A DNA stretch of 64,000 nt from Hydractinia symbiolongicarpus (Eukaryota > Cnidaria > Hydrozoa > Anthoathecata > Hydractiniidae): assembly GCF_029227915.1 (NCBI RefSeq), contig NC_079884.1, positions 24,800,001 to 24,864,000 on the forward strand. The letters run 5' to 3'. Below the pieces are notes generated by a model. The model had not been told where the DNA came from. It ran no database searches and saw only the letters and a program-made list of their open reading frames with translations. The position numbers and the translations under genes are program-made. How positions within the stretch are numbered: the stretch's first letter is position 1; every line of letters starts with the position of its first letter. This document shows positions 25,801 through 38,809 of this stretch, one piece after another.

Positions 25801-28800
25801 TGGTACAACCATGTTTATTGAAGATGTTATAAAGCGCAGAACCAGCGTGGTGCGCCTATGACTACTTACTGATGTAAAATAAAAAGGCATGGAACTAGCC
25901 TAGTTCCACCATATTTATTTAGTGATGCCATATAAAAACCATGGAACTAGCCTAATACGACTAGAATTTTTTAACTCTGCACCAACACAAAATGAAATCC
26001 TCAAACGATACTGTTGTGCAAGAATATTGAATACGGTTTTAAGGTTTTGTTTAAATTTTGGAATTGTGGGAGTTAAACAACGATCTGCCTTTGATGCAAT
26101 CAAGTTATAATGAGAGTTTTAACTTCTAAAATACATTTCCTAACATATTGTAGAAAATTGAATCATTAAAGTTGGAACATAGAAAAGCGAGGGACGAATT
26201 TCACAAGCTACAAAAAGATTTGGAAACGTCGAGAAGAAATGAGGTATGTAGTTTCTTTTATAATCTCGTATGTAAACAGATTTTAACATCCAGAATGAAC
26301 AGTGAGTGGAGAGTTTGGTATAGAGAATCAAAGGCTTGAAATTCAAAATTAAAAACTTTTTTTAATAAGAACAATAAATCTGGGAATGGTTAAACAAAAG
26401 AATAATAAAAAGGATGAAATTTTGGTGATTTTTTTTATTTGAAAAATTCAAAAAAAAATGGGAAGATATATTTAAAGGCAATAACTGAAGAATCATTTAT
26501 TCCGAGGTTGCGTGATGTACTTTAAAAAAATTAAATAATGCTCCAAATGTGGGAACGATTTTAAGCTAAGTATATAAGAATTTCCTTGTTCTAATACATA
26601 GTTTCCTTTAGGCTAAGAGAGTAGGCAATTTTGTTAAAAATTAATTTTTGTGGGGCGTTGAATTATTTATTGGGATATTGGGGAGTGCCCATTGTAGGAG
26701 AACAGTCCACTGTGTGACCCCTCCCTCCTTTTCTAACCCTAAACATCACAATTATGTATCCCCTTATCGTTTATTTTTTTTCCCAAAATGTTTCCATCAC
26801 GCAAAAATTTATCAGATCTTCTTACCTATTCTCGTTGAGTTTATTCCTTCCAAAAAAAATCAAGAGTTGTTTCTTGTATTAAAAAATGGTGCAGTGAATA
26901 GAAGGAGTTGATAAGAAGAAAGCGGTTTCTTAAAAAGCTTTCACGTAATCATATTAAAAAGCTTTTCTGGGGTCACTGAATTGGATAAAACCAGTGAATT
27001 CAAGAATTGGAAAGTAAAGAAACTGATTCCAAGGGTTTTTCATCAAGGCTTTTAATGTTTGAGAAATTATGTTAATTGCTCTAAAAAAAATTTTTTTTTC
27101 AGGCGTCGCTTGAACAAAAACTGAAAGAAAAGGACATGGCTTTTACAATTAAGGAAGAAATTCTAGAGAAGAAAATAAGAGCCAAAGAAATGAATGAATT
27201 GAAAATGTACAAGGTAAGAAATGTTCTTGTATGGCATCAGATTTTTATTGTTATAGATTATACTCTCATAGTTACGCAATACTGTCTGTCACACGTTTCC
27301 CCAGATTTATTAAAAGAAATTAAATTGGAGGATAACTCCGAAACAACAAAATTTTTTATGGAGTCGTTTCTTTATTTTTCTATTTTGCCTGAATTTTATG
27401 TTTACATTTTTCTCAAGTTGTGGAATTTCTAGAATTACTTGAAATTCGACATGGTTAGACTTTTTGTCCTGAAGAAAATAAAAAAATTGATTTTAAATCC
27501 TAACATTTAGGATTTAATTTTTGGTGGTGTTTCACACCCAGTACTAAAATAATACTAACGGGATTTTCGAAATTTAAATCTGCGCAAAAATTTGGTGCGC
27601 GAAAATGTAGCTATAAAATTAAGGGGGTTGAGGCAGCTGAGCCATTGTTTAGGAAACACCCTATTCTCTTATCTCAAACGACTTCATGGAATGTTTTGTT
27701 CTGTGTACAAATTACAAAGCCATAAGATGTGATGTTTAAAGTTGCACAAGATTTTCTTTCACAAATCTGCTATTATTTATTTAAACAAACTTAAAAGAGG
27801 AGGAGTCGCTAACTCAGAAACAAAAAAGTCTTTTATGAAGTTGTTCTTCATTTTTTTTTCATTTTGATTCTTAGGATCGCGACCACGAATACACATTAAC
27901 GATCACTTCATTAGAGAACACTATTCTTGATATCAACAAAGAAAAGAAAGAATTAGAATATCAACTAATGAATATGCAGGGATTGGTGAAAGGTAAGGAA
28001 CATGTTTTGTTTGCTCGATAGAATTGTTTGTGATTCTCTTTAATTTAAGAACAATATTTTTCATTAAATGTGTATTTTTTGTTTTGTTGCCTTTTTCGGG
28101 GTTTTAACATTATCCAATTCCACGATAAAGCTAATGTTGCAAACATCATACAATCGTTTAGTACAGCTTTAAAAGACAACCCCTCATGATAACTTGAACA
28201 TTCGAGGGATCATAAAATGTTTCAAGTTATCAGGACACTTTAAGTTATTGGGACACTCTTTAAAATAAAATAAAAAATTAAAGAAAAAGTAACAATATTC
28301 AAATATTTATTTTTACATCATGGATTGACTTCTTAAGTACTTTTCGAAAGCATTTTTTGTTGGATTTTGTAGAGCAAAAGCATGACCAAAAGAAACTGAA
28401 GAAAGAAGAACAACAAAACTTTTCAAAAATAAAGAATGAGATGAAAGAATTAAACAGTTTGAACCAAACCTTAAGGTATGACTTACATATTGAAGGTAAA
28501 AGAATGACGTATGTCCATGGCTTGTGATCCTTTTTTTGAAAAAAATGCATTTCGCCAGGGTTAATTTTCACGAACAAACCCCTTGCACAGAAATATTTTC
28601 GCGAATCTACTATATTTTTTATTTTCGACCTATTTATTAAGTTGAAGTAGCCTTTGATTGAACTTGTTCGGAGGCTAACTATTATTTTTATTGACTATAT
28701 AAAAAAAATTGGCGAGAAACACAAGAGAGAAGAGAAAGTACAAAAATCCATTTGTTTAGCGACAATTTTGGTAATCTCGGGAGATGTATTTTCGCTAATT

Positions 28801-31800
28801 GACCTTTCCGGGAATAGGTGTGTAGTCAAGTTTTCGCTAAAAGTTGCGAGGGTTGCGAAATTTAATTAACTGGTGATAGGTCTTTGAACTCTTTTATTGT
28901 CAATGTGAAGCCTAACAATGCTTCTTCACCCAATTTATTTTATTTATCTATTATTTATTTTGTCTGAATTTTCCTTATTGATTGCAAATCATCTTGCGTT
29001 AATATCTCAACTTTATTCTTGACTCGCGTTATGTTTAGAGATGAGATTGTAGCACTCAAGAAAGAACGCGATGATCACAAAGAAGTCTCCAGAACTTTAA
29101 AGAATGACTTAGAAGGTTTATCAGCAAAACTGACAGATTTAAAAGGTTTGCGCAATCAGTTTTTTCTTTCTCCTTTCTATTCTGCCGTTTTAAATGAATA
29201 TTCTGTGCTGGCATTATGGATGATATACGTCCAAATTTCCAAAACGTTTCAGTGTATGCATGCTAATAGCTTTACTGTTTAGATATTGATTTATGTTTAA
29301 AAATTTTTATTATTTTTTAGTTAGTTATAATTCTGCAAATTAAGGGGAAGAGAAGGTTCGGAATTTTTATGAGGAATTGTATAGGCTCTTTCAAGTTCCC
29401 ACTCCATTGACAGAACCATTTCTGTCTAAAGGGGCATTTTTTTAAATTTCTATCTGTCTGCTTGTTGCTGTGCTGTTGCAATTTTTTGCGAAGCCGTCTT
29501 TTAGCTAAATATTGGTATTTGGCGTGGTCGTAGCAAAGTAACTTTTGATAGGAAAGGATTTTACGGAGGCTCTATATTAGGCGTTTCCACAGGGTCTACA
29601 AAACGATAAACAAGTAATCTTCGTTTTAATTAAATGTTGGTAAATGTTCTAAAGCTTGCCAAGCAGCACTGAAAAAAATTATTTCATTTATCTATGTAGG
29701 AGAGCTTCAGGAAGAAAATAAGCAAAAGATGGAGAGCCTGGAAGAGAAAACAAAAATGCAAGAAAAAGATCTTAAAGAACATCGCAAGCAGTTACTGCAG
29801 ATGTCAGCACTTGTGGAGGAACAGAAAACCAAAATTATTGAGCAGGATAAGAAACTTATGAAACACAACAATACGTTGGCTTCTCAAGCAGATGGTTTAA
29901 GAGAAAGTCAAGTAATGAGTGAAGAAAAAGAAGCGGGTAGAAAGAGTGTTAGGGTGAGTTACTATGTGATAAAATAGAATTATGTATGCTAGCTAATTGA
30001 TTCATAAGCATTTGTTTTGAACAATATGGGTAGCTAAACAGGTTGCGACAATTTGATTTTTTTTTTAAAAATTCTATTTTGATAACATTGTGCATTTATT
30101 TCGGTACTGCACCAGTGTCTGATATACTGCCCAATTAAAGGGAAAATCTTGAAACCGAATGTATGTCTTAGAAATATTCTTAGGGTTAAGGTAATATCGC
30201 ATTTCCAAGATTGTGATATGAGAACACAAAAGGTGTGTTAAATATAATTTTTTATATACTGTGAGTACGCTACATTTCTTTAGTTTGATACAACACCACC
30301 CTCTGCAGCTGACATGGTTGGCATAGCAGAACGTTGTCTTAGCAAGAGACACGAACAGGTTATTGCTAAACAAAAAGCAGCATTAACAGATCTGCGAGAA
30401 TCTTTGGCCAAGCTAGAACATATACAACCACCAAGTAAGTGAGACAAGCATCTAAAAACTTTATGTTGTGAATTCTTGAGTCTTGCTTTCATTTAAAGGG
30501 ACTCTTAAAAACTGGAACCTCTTACAAACGCAGTTACGTGTTTGTAAGGTTACAATCCTGGTCAAAATAAATGGCAATAAACACGTTTTACAGGGATTGT
30601 AAAAGCAATGCAACTACCACTTCACCTCTACTGATCGATTCGTAAACATTGATAATGGGGGAGAGAAGGCTGGAAAGAAATATACTCCACTTTTAAAGGC
30701 TTACTGCCAAAATATTGTAAGCAGGATTATAGATGATCCATGCTTGCAATTACGCTGTATGCCAAAAAAGATCTTGCATTTATTGACCAAGTATTAATTG
30801 AAAACTATCAAATCAAGTAAATACATATAAATAAATGTCTTTTCAATGGGAATTAAATTATTGTTTTCGAAATGCTAACAAAGTTGTTCAGTGTCACCTT
30901 TTTTGACAATCAAATTAATTTCTGTCTTATAGCTTATTTTATTTTCTCTTTATTTATAACTTCTTTCAAGTTTGAATATTAAAAAAGGGGAAATTAAATA
31001 TGAAAATTATATTATAGATAAATACGTTAAAGAATGGTTGGATAAATATTATGATGCAATGAACTCAAAATAAACATTCACCTGTATGACACCATTCACC
31101 CGCATAGGTACACCTGCATACACCATTAATCCGTGAAATATACACATAAAATACACATGTTCATCTGATAACGTATACGTTAAAACTAAATTACATTTTT
31201 CTTGTTTAGGAAGAATTAAACGGGCTGTGAAAAAGAAAACAACAAATTAATAAATATGATTTATAATGCATTAATATTCAATATTTAATCAATAATGATA
31301 ATTTTTTTGCTATAAATGATAATTTGTTAAAAATAATATAATCTAATATATTGTATATTTAACTTGTAATAATTTTTTTAAAAAAAATTATACTATAATC
31401 TTAAACATTATCAAAATTCTTAATATTCTTCGGCATAGAATAAAAAAGGCAGGAAAAAGTAACTAAATTTTTGCCAGTTTATTATTACCCTGTATCTTTT
31501 TCTGATTTTTCCCTACGATAATAGTTCTCCCTGATTTTTGTTAACCCTATTTAGATTTTTTCTTTGCAATATAGTCTTCCCTTTTTCTTTAAATCCTCTA
31601 TTTCTGGTAACAAAAGTCGTGCTCTTGGTCATTTCTAAGGGCGGAAACAACCCAGAAAACTTTCTAGTTAGTTTTAAAAGAAAGGTCTGTTGTAGCCTCT
31701 AACAAAATTTTTTCCTTATTTTTCCTTTTTTAGTCACGGGAGAAGCAGTTGAGTTTTTAAAAAAATAGTTAATAAAAAAGTCGGTAAATGTTTACCTCAT

Positions 31801-34800
31801 ATTAGTTATTTTCGTAAACATTATATTTTGCGAATTTTATCCATTTTCGCGAAAAATAGTCTTCACCAAAATTACTGAAAAGGCCAATTCGCGATATTAA
31901 ATCTTTGTGAAATTTATAAAAACTGGCATGAAATAAATTAAAGTTGCCATAAAATACTAGATTCGTGAAATATCTAGAAATGACTTAATCGCGAAATGTA
32001 TTTTTTTGGACAGCAAAAATAAGTCTTTGTGAAAATTAATCAACTTAAGGTAGTTTTTTTGACCAGTAAATTTATTTTCCAAATATTTCTGTATCTCAAA
32101 TTTTATTCTCAGATAAGGTTTTTTTCCGCAGCCAGAAATTCTACCAAAACCTTTTCTTTTTGCTTCATGTTTACACTGTGTACAGTAATCATTTCCGAGG
32201 GAAATTATTTTTGTATGTAGAACGTAACCAGTTTATTTATTAAACCAAAACAATAATGTTTGTATACCTTTTAATGCGACCATTTTCTTTCGCTTTTTTA
32301 TCACACCATTTTACTGTATTAGATTAAAATCTTTACTGTTCCTATAAGTGCGAATCCATGCCGTTCTGCTTACCGATAGATTCAGTTCGTGCAAAGAGAC
32401 AACCAATGCGAAGTCCGTTTCAAAACGATTTTTATCCACAGCCTGTGAACATTGCTCGGAAAATGTATTTACTAAGACAACAGAAAAAAAATCGATAACA
32501 ATTGATAGCCTTATGATGAAACGTTTGCTTTTAGTACAGAAAGTGATTATGGGTTCAAACTTCGGTCAGATTATTCAGAGACTGTAACAGTGTAAATCAA
32601 CTCTCTGTTTAGCGTTCAGCATACGAATAGAACTGATATTTTGCCGGTTGTCCAGTTAAACAGTTACTGTGTTTACCAGGCTTCTATAGCCTAAAGTTTA
32701 AATACAGGAATCTCGTTAATAACAGTACCGAGAATGAAAGCACCCCATCTGTCCCACAAACTAGCACTCCATCATTGAACTATTTTATATTGCACTTCTA
32801 AACCTTTCTGTAGTACTGGCGCACAATACGGCTTTGCAGCATATATCTGAGATGAAGAGAGAAAACATCGCGCTCAAAGCACAGCTAGCTGTCAAAGAAA
32901 ATTTCTCTTCGAAATCCGATCAAGAGCTTTATGAAGAGGTTTGTGTATTATTAAGTATTAATATGAAGCCCGTGGAAAAATTTAAGGGTTTGCCAGTCCT
33001 TAAATTTTTGCCTGTCCAAAATATCCCTGGCATCGCTATTTTGTGTATCGTTAGCACTGAGTAGCGACTCGGCTACCATCTTTAACATTTCGTACATCGT
33101 TAGCACTGAGTAGTGATTCGGCTGCCATTTTTACCATTTCGTGCATCGCTAGCAATGAGTAGTAATTCGGTTGCCTTTTTTAACAAAATACAGGGTATAA
33201 TAAAGAAGATATAATGGAAAAAAGGTTATCAAGTGCATGTAAGAAGCTAATTTATTCTTCAAAATTATGCAATGTTTTCAGTAATTAATTAGTTGATATT
33301 GCGCAATTTCTTCATTGATTGGATGATAAGTAGTGTACTTTTGATTGGTTAACTTTTATAAAACTTCTTCTTTGTTTTGCATTATCAAAGCATTAAACAC
33401 AGTTAACATACGTAGTTAACTCAATAAAAATGAAATGAATGTGAAATTCCCTTCTTTGGAAATGACAACAGGAAGAATTAGCATGAATTTTGAAAAATCT
33501 CTGAAAATCAGCAGAAAAGTGCCGTAGAAATAACGATATTACATAGCGGTTAAAGAAATAGTGGAAATAGTTATTCTTAAGTTTATGACCCTTTCACTAT
33601 TTGAAAACTATATACTTTTACTTCAAAGAGTAAGAAAATTTTAAGAAAATATAACGCATAAAGCTGCCATAATATACACGCGAAGGCGATCATTTATTCT
33701 CTGTGAGAATTCATCGTCAATTTTACCACTCTTGCAGGTAACCTTTGTATTTTCCATTATTTTGTAAACGGGTATGCAAATTAGTGTGGTAGCTTTAGAT
33801 ACCTCGTAGCAATCATTTAAAGCTCTTTCGTACAATTCTCTAACGAGTTGGTTTTCTTGTCATTCTCTGTTCTCAATTGTTGTAAAAAACAGCATGCGCC
33901 TAAACTATGATTTAAGATAGCTACACGTGTTTTTCTCATTATCCATTATGCTCCAATGTGGACCATGCCTAACTACGCATTAATGCCCTTCTCACACTAC
34001 TTTTATATCTTTGAAGGTGTGTCGATGTAGAGAAGATTTAGCGTTGGCTTTCCATGAAAACAATCTGGAGAAACATGCTCATCGTGAAGCACAAGAAGCT
34101 TTGCACATCTCTGAAGAACTGGTAAGTGTTTTTGTTTCTCTTATGTGGTAAGTGTTGTTGAACAGACAACATATAATACCTGCGTACGCACTGACTGCCA
34201 ATAACTACCGCAACAAGAACCTGAATGAGTTGAAAGGTAATGGGCAATACTACTCTTCAACAGATACCTTTGAAAACCAAAAAAATTAAAAATCAAAAGA
34301 TAAAGAAAGTCTAAAAATCTATTAAATGCATATTTCTTAAAAGAACAAAATAACAAAAATTCAGTTATTTAAAGATTAAAAACACACATTTTGAAATTGT
34401 CGAATTTACTACTTTAATCCAACATGATCAGAATCAAAAATGTATGCTTTTTTATTTAATTCTTTTGTTTAAGAGAAATTCGATTTAATCTTTCTCCTTG
34501 AATTGTACTAACAAATATTTTTTGCTCTTCATATCTCTTTATTCTTCTATGTAGCTGGTAAAACCAAAAATCACCGAAATTAGAATTAGAACCTATAAAA
34601 AATCTTCTTTCTTTTGCTCTTGCCTAGTATTTGCGATGTATTCGTACGATTAGTACAGAATTAGATATCCAACACATACTGGGATGCAAACCACTCGGAT
34701 ACGTAAATAGTGCGGAAAGGGAAGATATTTTAAAAGAAAGAAGCAAGGTAAGTAGCTAGGCGTCGTCAATGTTAGCACGTGTCTACCTGTCTACCTGTTT

Positions 34801-37800
34801 GTTTTTCTTATTGTGTTTGTGACTTGACATTGTTATTGGAACTCTATTCTAAAAATTTTTCAAATACTACACATTTTTTGACAAACACACTTCTTAATAA
34901 GTGCATTGAACATATTGTCTTTCAATGTATCATATTGCTATAGGCTTTGGATATCGTTCTGCAAAGACTAAAGGTTTTGCATTCTCGATTGGAAAGAAAG
35001 GATAATTTGTTAGAAAGTTACGATGATGATCTGAAAGTTTTAAGGTAGGTCACGTGTCTTTATTTCGCTCCACGTCTCCATGTAACACGTTTTTGCAGAT
35101 TTTCCGTCAAAAGGTAAGTCGTATTTCCCATACGAAAGTTGATACGCAAATCGTATCAGTGCAGCTAAATCTGATGGGCTAATTTTGTACTCCGTTAAGA
35201 CATGTATAGTATATAACTGAGGCCTGTTAAAAACATGCAATTTTTGGAAGGAGGAATATTATATTTTTAACGTACTTAGAAGAACGTTTAATAAAGTTCT
35301 TATTAAATTTCTCTTTTTCTTTGACACATTCTAGACGACGAAATGTTTGTTCATCGTGTACGGAATTTATTGTTTTCGATATAGAGGTTGTTTAATAAGG
35401 GAATATGTGTTTTGGCAGAGGAAATAGCGTGTATATATTGATGGATAACTTTTTTTTTCTTTTATAACAGAGAAACCGAACAATATGCAGGAAAGAAAAC
35501 AGCTCAAGTGAAGAATTTAGAAGTATGTTTTCTTCATTTTTTAAGTACCAAACTATTAATGTTTGACCAACATGTGCAGGGTAATCTGAATGCTGCGGTA
35601 TGTCGGAAATATTTTAAAAGCGTGAGAATGATAGCTGTGATTTTTTCCAAGTACTCGTTAATTCTCGTACCAATTTTCCGCACACCGAACTTAAAGTAAT
35701 TTTGCGCGGGATTGGTGCTGATGCTTTTTGTATTGTACCTACATCGAATGAAAAAGAAACTTGGATACATAGCTAGCGGATAGATGACCAAATTATGTCG
35801 AACAAAGTAAAAATGTCTTCATTCAGGAACTAGTTGTTTAATTTATAGGTCGAAGTCAGTCAGTACAAAGACGAAATATCCTACCTTCAGGAAGCTTTAA
35901 AAAAATGTCGCAACGAGTTGGACGATCAAACTAGAATGAACACAGCGTTAAAACAGAGGAAGGTAAGATGTATATATATTTTCAAATATTTTTAGCAACA
36001 AGACAGCAGTAAGAAGGAAATTAGACGACTCGCCACCCTTTTAGTAGCGTGTCGGATAAGTAGCTACGAGTTTAGGACGAAATGAAAACAGTGTAGATAT
36101 CTGCACATGCTTCATGTAATAAAACCTATACAATGAAAATGGGGCCCAGATCCTTGTTCTTTTAACAAACGCTCCACCGTCTTACGATACAACGACTGTC
36201 AAAATTAGCAAATTCTAAAATAACTTTTGCAAATACATTGGTTGAATCAATTAACATTGATCAACATAAAGAAGGCGATTTCCTTTCAGTGAAAAAAATC
36301 TTTAAACTTTGTCGAAAGTAGAAATATTATTTCTTCTTTTTGACAAATGATTTCAACCAGTTATTATTTCTATTTTCGCTTTTGACATTTTATTGATTGA
36401 CAAGACAAATAAATTCTGAAAATATTTTGACTTGTCAGTCCAAGATTTTCTATTTTAATATGATTGTTTATCATGTCGTGGAGCTGAGGATTTACGTTCG
36501 GCGATGTTTCAGGCAAATAAACATTGTGTGTTTATTCCCAATTTAGATGTTTCTGATGGACTATAAAGAAGACACGCCGCCCAAACAACATAATTGTTAT
36601 GTAGACAAACAAAAAAAGTTTAAGGTAAATATTGTTTTTTTATCGTATAACTTGAAACTTCTTTTCTACATGTTATGTATGCTTACAATTTAAATGATTA
36701 GTATGTGAAAGGGAGATATTTATTTATTTAGTTTTGTCTATCGTGATGCACGTCTAGTTTTTGTTACCCCTACTTTCGCTGTAGTCGTGGCTCATCATTC
36801 GCCATTGTAATTTTTGTTGCTCGTTGTATTTGCTAGTTTTGCGTTTTTACGTTTCAGTTGTAATGGTTACTTAGCGTGTTTTTTTCTTGTTTGTTTTCGT
36901 TTCTGTGGTTTTCGTTACTTTAATTGTCGTAATTACCGTCAGTTGTCGATGTATTTGCAGTTGCTGTTGTGTTTAGTAATTGGTGTTGTTTCAGTGTTGT
37001 GGTTGATATATTATAAGATTATCATTGTCAGTGTTTTTGTCATTATTATCTTCATATTTCTATATATCCGCAGGACGATCAGAAGAGTAAAAAGAAAGAT
37101 GAATTGCTTAAAAAGAGAAAATTTGAAATCGAGAATCTAAAACATGTAAGTTTTCTTTTTCCATTAACGTCCGATTAATTCTTCAAACTAAATCTTCAAA
37201 TCTTGTTAGTACTCGTTATTTGTCCAGAACGGAAGGATATACAATACATGTAGTATCTTGTAATTATGTACCCTGTTGTATCTCACATTAAGATTTTAAT
37301 ACAGCAATTCCCAAATCCAAAAGTCTCTTCTCTTTCTTCGTATCCTTGAACTGTCCCTATACGATGTTTTCCAGTTCTATAAAAGTTAGGAAATTCACAT
37401 TCTTTCAAAAAAATTTCGCTAAAATTTCCAAAAAAATTAGGGAAAAGCTTGTGCATAGATACAACATATGTCAACTTCATAAGAATGGGAGTAGCCGAAT
37501 CTGAGAAATACAATCTAAAATTTTGGTAGATGTGTATCTTCTGGTAGATGCGTGTGTTACCTCAATTTATAAAGATTTCGCACGAGTTTAAATTTCGCGT
37601 ATCTATTTTTTCGTGTATTTAATTTTCGCGCACCTAGCTTTAGCGCACATTTTATTTTCGCGCATTTCTCACGCGTAAAAATAAATCGAAAACATGTCAT
37701 AGTGTTGCACTTCTTTAACAATTAGGAATTGTTAATGATTGAAAGTTTCATCTGTCTTGGATTTGTGCCACCACCAGGAATTATCAATGATACAGAATGT

Positions 37801-38809
37801 ACTGACTAACTTTGCATGGGAAAAGTATTGCCATATTCTAAGTAAAGTTAATTAACCAAGTTCTTTCGGTCAGTTGTGAAGTTAAATATCTGTTGTGCTA
37901 ATTACAAACATACGTAGCCTAAGGACACCGGAATTTTTGGTTAATCTACCTATTATTAATAAAACTTTACCTTCGTAGCAACTTTGGAAAGCTGATATGG
38001 AGCTAAGCAATGCAAATTACAAATTGCAAGAAGTCTCAAAGGTAAATTAATGGAAAAAAATATTATTGTTCCTTCGGACAGAATTGTGTTCATGAATGTC
38101 TTTAGAAATATACATCGAATGGTTGCACCAGCAGGAAGAGCGTAAGGGTTATGTGCATAACTCAATCTCCATCGGAGTGCATGTGAAAGTTACTGTGAAT
38201 AGTTAGCGTATGATATCAATATCTCCCTGCGTGTGTCCTACACCTCAAGGAGGGTTCATATGAAGAAAAATTAATCCAGCAAAACAATTTCCATCTTTTG
38301 CTATGATTGTAGATATTCTATGCTTGAAACTGTGTTTGAACTTTCCTTGAGGGAAGAAATTAGCTCGGAAAAAATATCTTGTGGAACAAAAAAGTGCGGA
38401 ATTAAAGAATGCGAATTTGCTTTTAGATTTAAATTGTCAGCATTTCTCAACCAAGAACCAAGTCTTTTAATTCGCATTTTACTGACTAATTATTACTAAT
38501 TCCCGTAATTCCGCAATGTCAATAAAATGCGAGCATTCGATTTCTTTGTTCTGCACTTTACACAATTCCGAGGTCCTGTTCGCAATCTTTGATTCCGCAA
38601 TACTAACTTATTAAGAATGATAAATATTCCAGAAGCTGCCATTTTATTGTTTTATAATTAGTAAATTTATTTTTTGCTTTTAGGAGAAGAATTCGCGATA
38701 CGCAGACGATGCAGACACAACAAACGATTCTATAACAGAATTAAGTTACATGGCTTCACAAAATGCGGCAAATCTCATCGGTAGATGTTTTAATCCCTGT
38801 AATTATTGA
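16884..38809 (+). CDS. FHAD1: FHAD1-like protein: FHA domain plus long coiled coil
   Basis: Reconstructed by splice sites as 32 in-frame exons, 1382 residues, close to vertebrate FHAD1 length. Exons: 16884-17060, 18871-19036, 19444-19658, 19904-20021, 20138-20169, 20393-20532, 20641-20743, 20928-21197, 21307-21384, 21688-21792, 22161-22268, 22498-22656, 23057-23227, 24037-24212, 25328-25568, 26154-26243, 27103-27213, 27875-27992, 28373-28475, 29039-29145, 29700-29953, 30284-30434, 32814-32938, 34017-34121, 34628-34747, 34944-35044, 35471-35522, 35849-35962, 36547-36624, 37074-37145, 37979-38041, 38684-38809. Residues ~45-115 form the FHA fold: GRDNCDINIT with Arg51, GGRHAVI, and VYVND with Asn93. 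A Pro/Ser-rich linker follows, then heptad-rich coiled coil to near the C-terminus. No membrane segment. Probable role: phosphothreonine-binding scaffold (inference). Exons 27-32 lie inside the left inverted-repeat arm. Confidence 0.88.
23509..23608 (+). repeat. Two tandem copies of a 50-bp intronic unit
   Basis: The unit beginning GAAGAGAGGGATTT occurs at 23509 and again at 23559, with few differences, in intron 13 of the FHAD1-like gene. Confidence 0.85.
25760..25965 (+). repeat. Degenerate tandem repeat in FHAD1-like intron 15
   Basis: About four diverged units of roughly 50-60 bp, recognisable by GAACTAGCCTAG-like and ATATAAAA words (for example GGAACTAGCCTAGTTCCACC and GGAACTAGCCTAATACGAC). 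Confidence 0.55.
31210..31254 (+). other. FHAD1: Possible alternative last exon of the FHAD1-like gene
   Basis: A good acceptor (TTCTTGTTTAG) at 31209 joins in phase to the donor of exon 22 at 30434. It gives 13 extra residues, RRIKRAVKKKTTN, then TAA at 31248-31250. AATAAA overlaps the stop at 31249-31254. Use of this exon would end the protein at about 1077 residues with a basic, NLS-like tail and drop the last ten exons. The full gene skips it by splicing to 32814. Evidence is sequence only; RNA would decide. Confidence 0.4.
33047..33193 (+). repeat. Three tandem copies of a 49-bp unit
   Basis: Units beginning ATCGTTAGCACTGAGTAG start at 33047, 33096 and 33145 (the last with ATCGCTAGCAATGAGTAG), in intron 23 of the FHAD1-like gene. 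Confidence 0.85.

Noticed and set aside
33047-33193. CRISPR-like regular repeats
   Set aside because: Units are contiguous without unique spacers, inside an animal intron; a plain tandem repeat.
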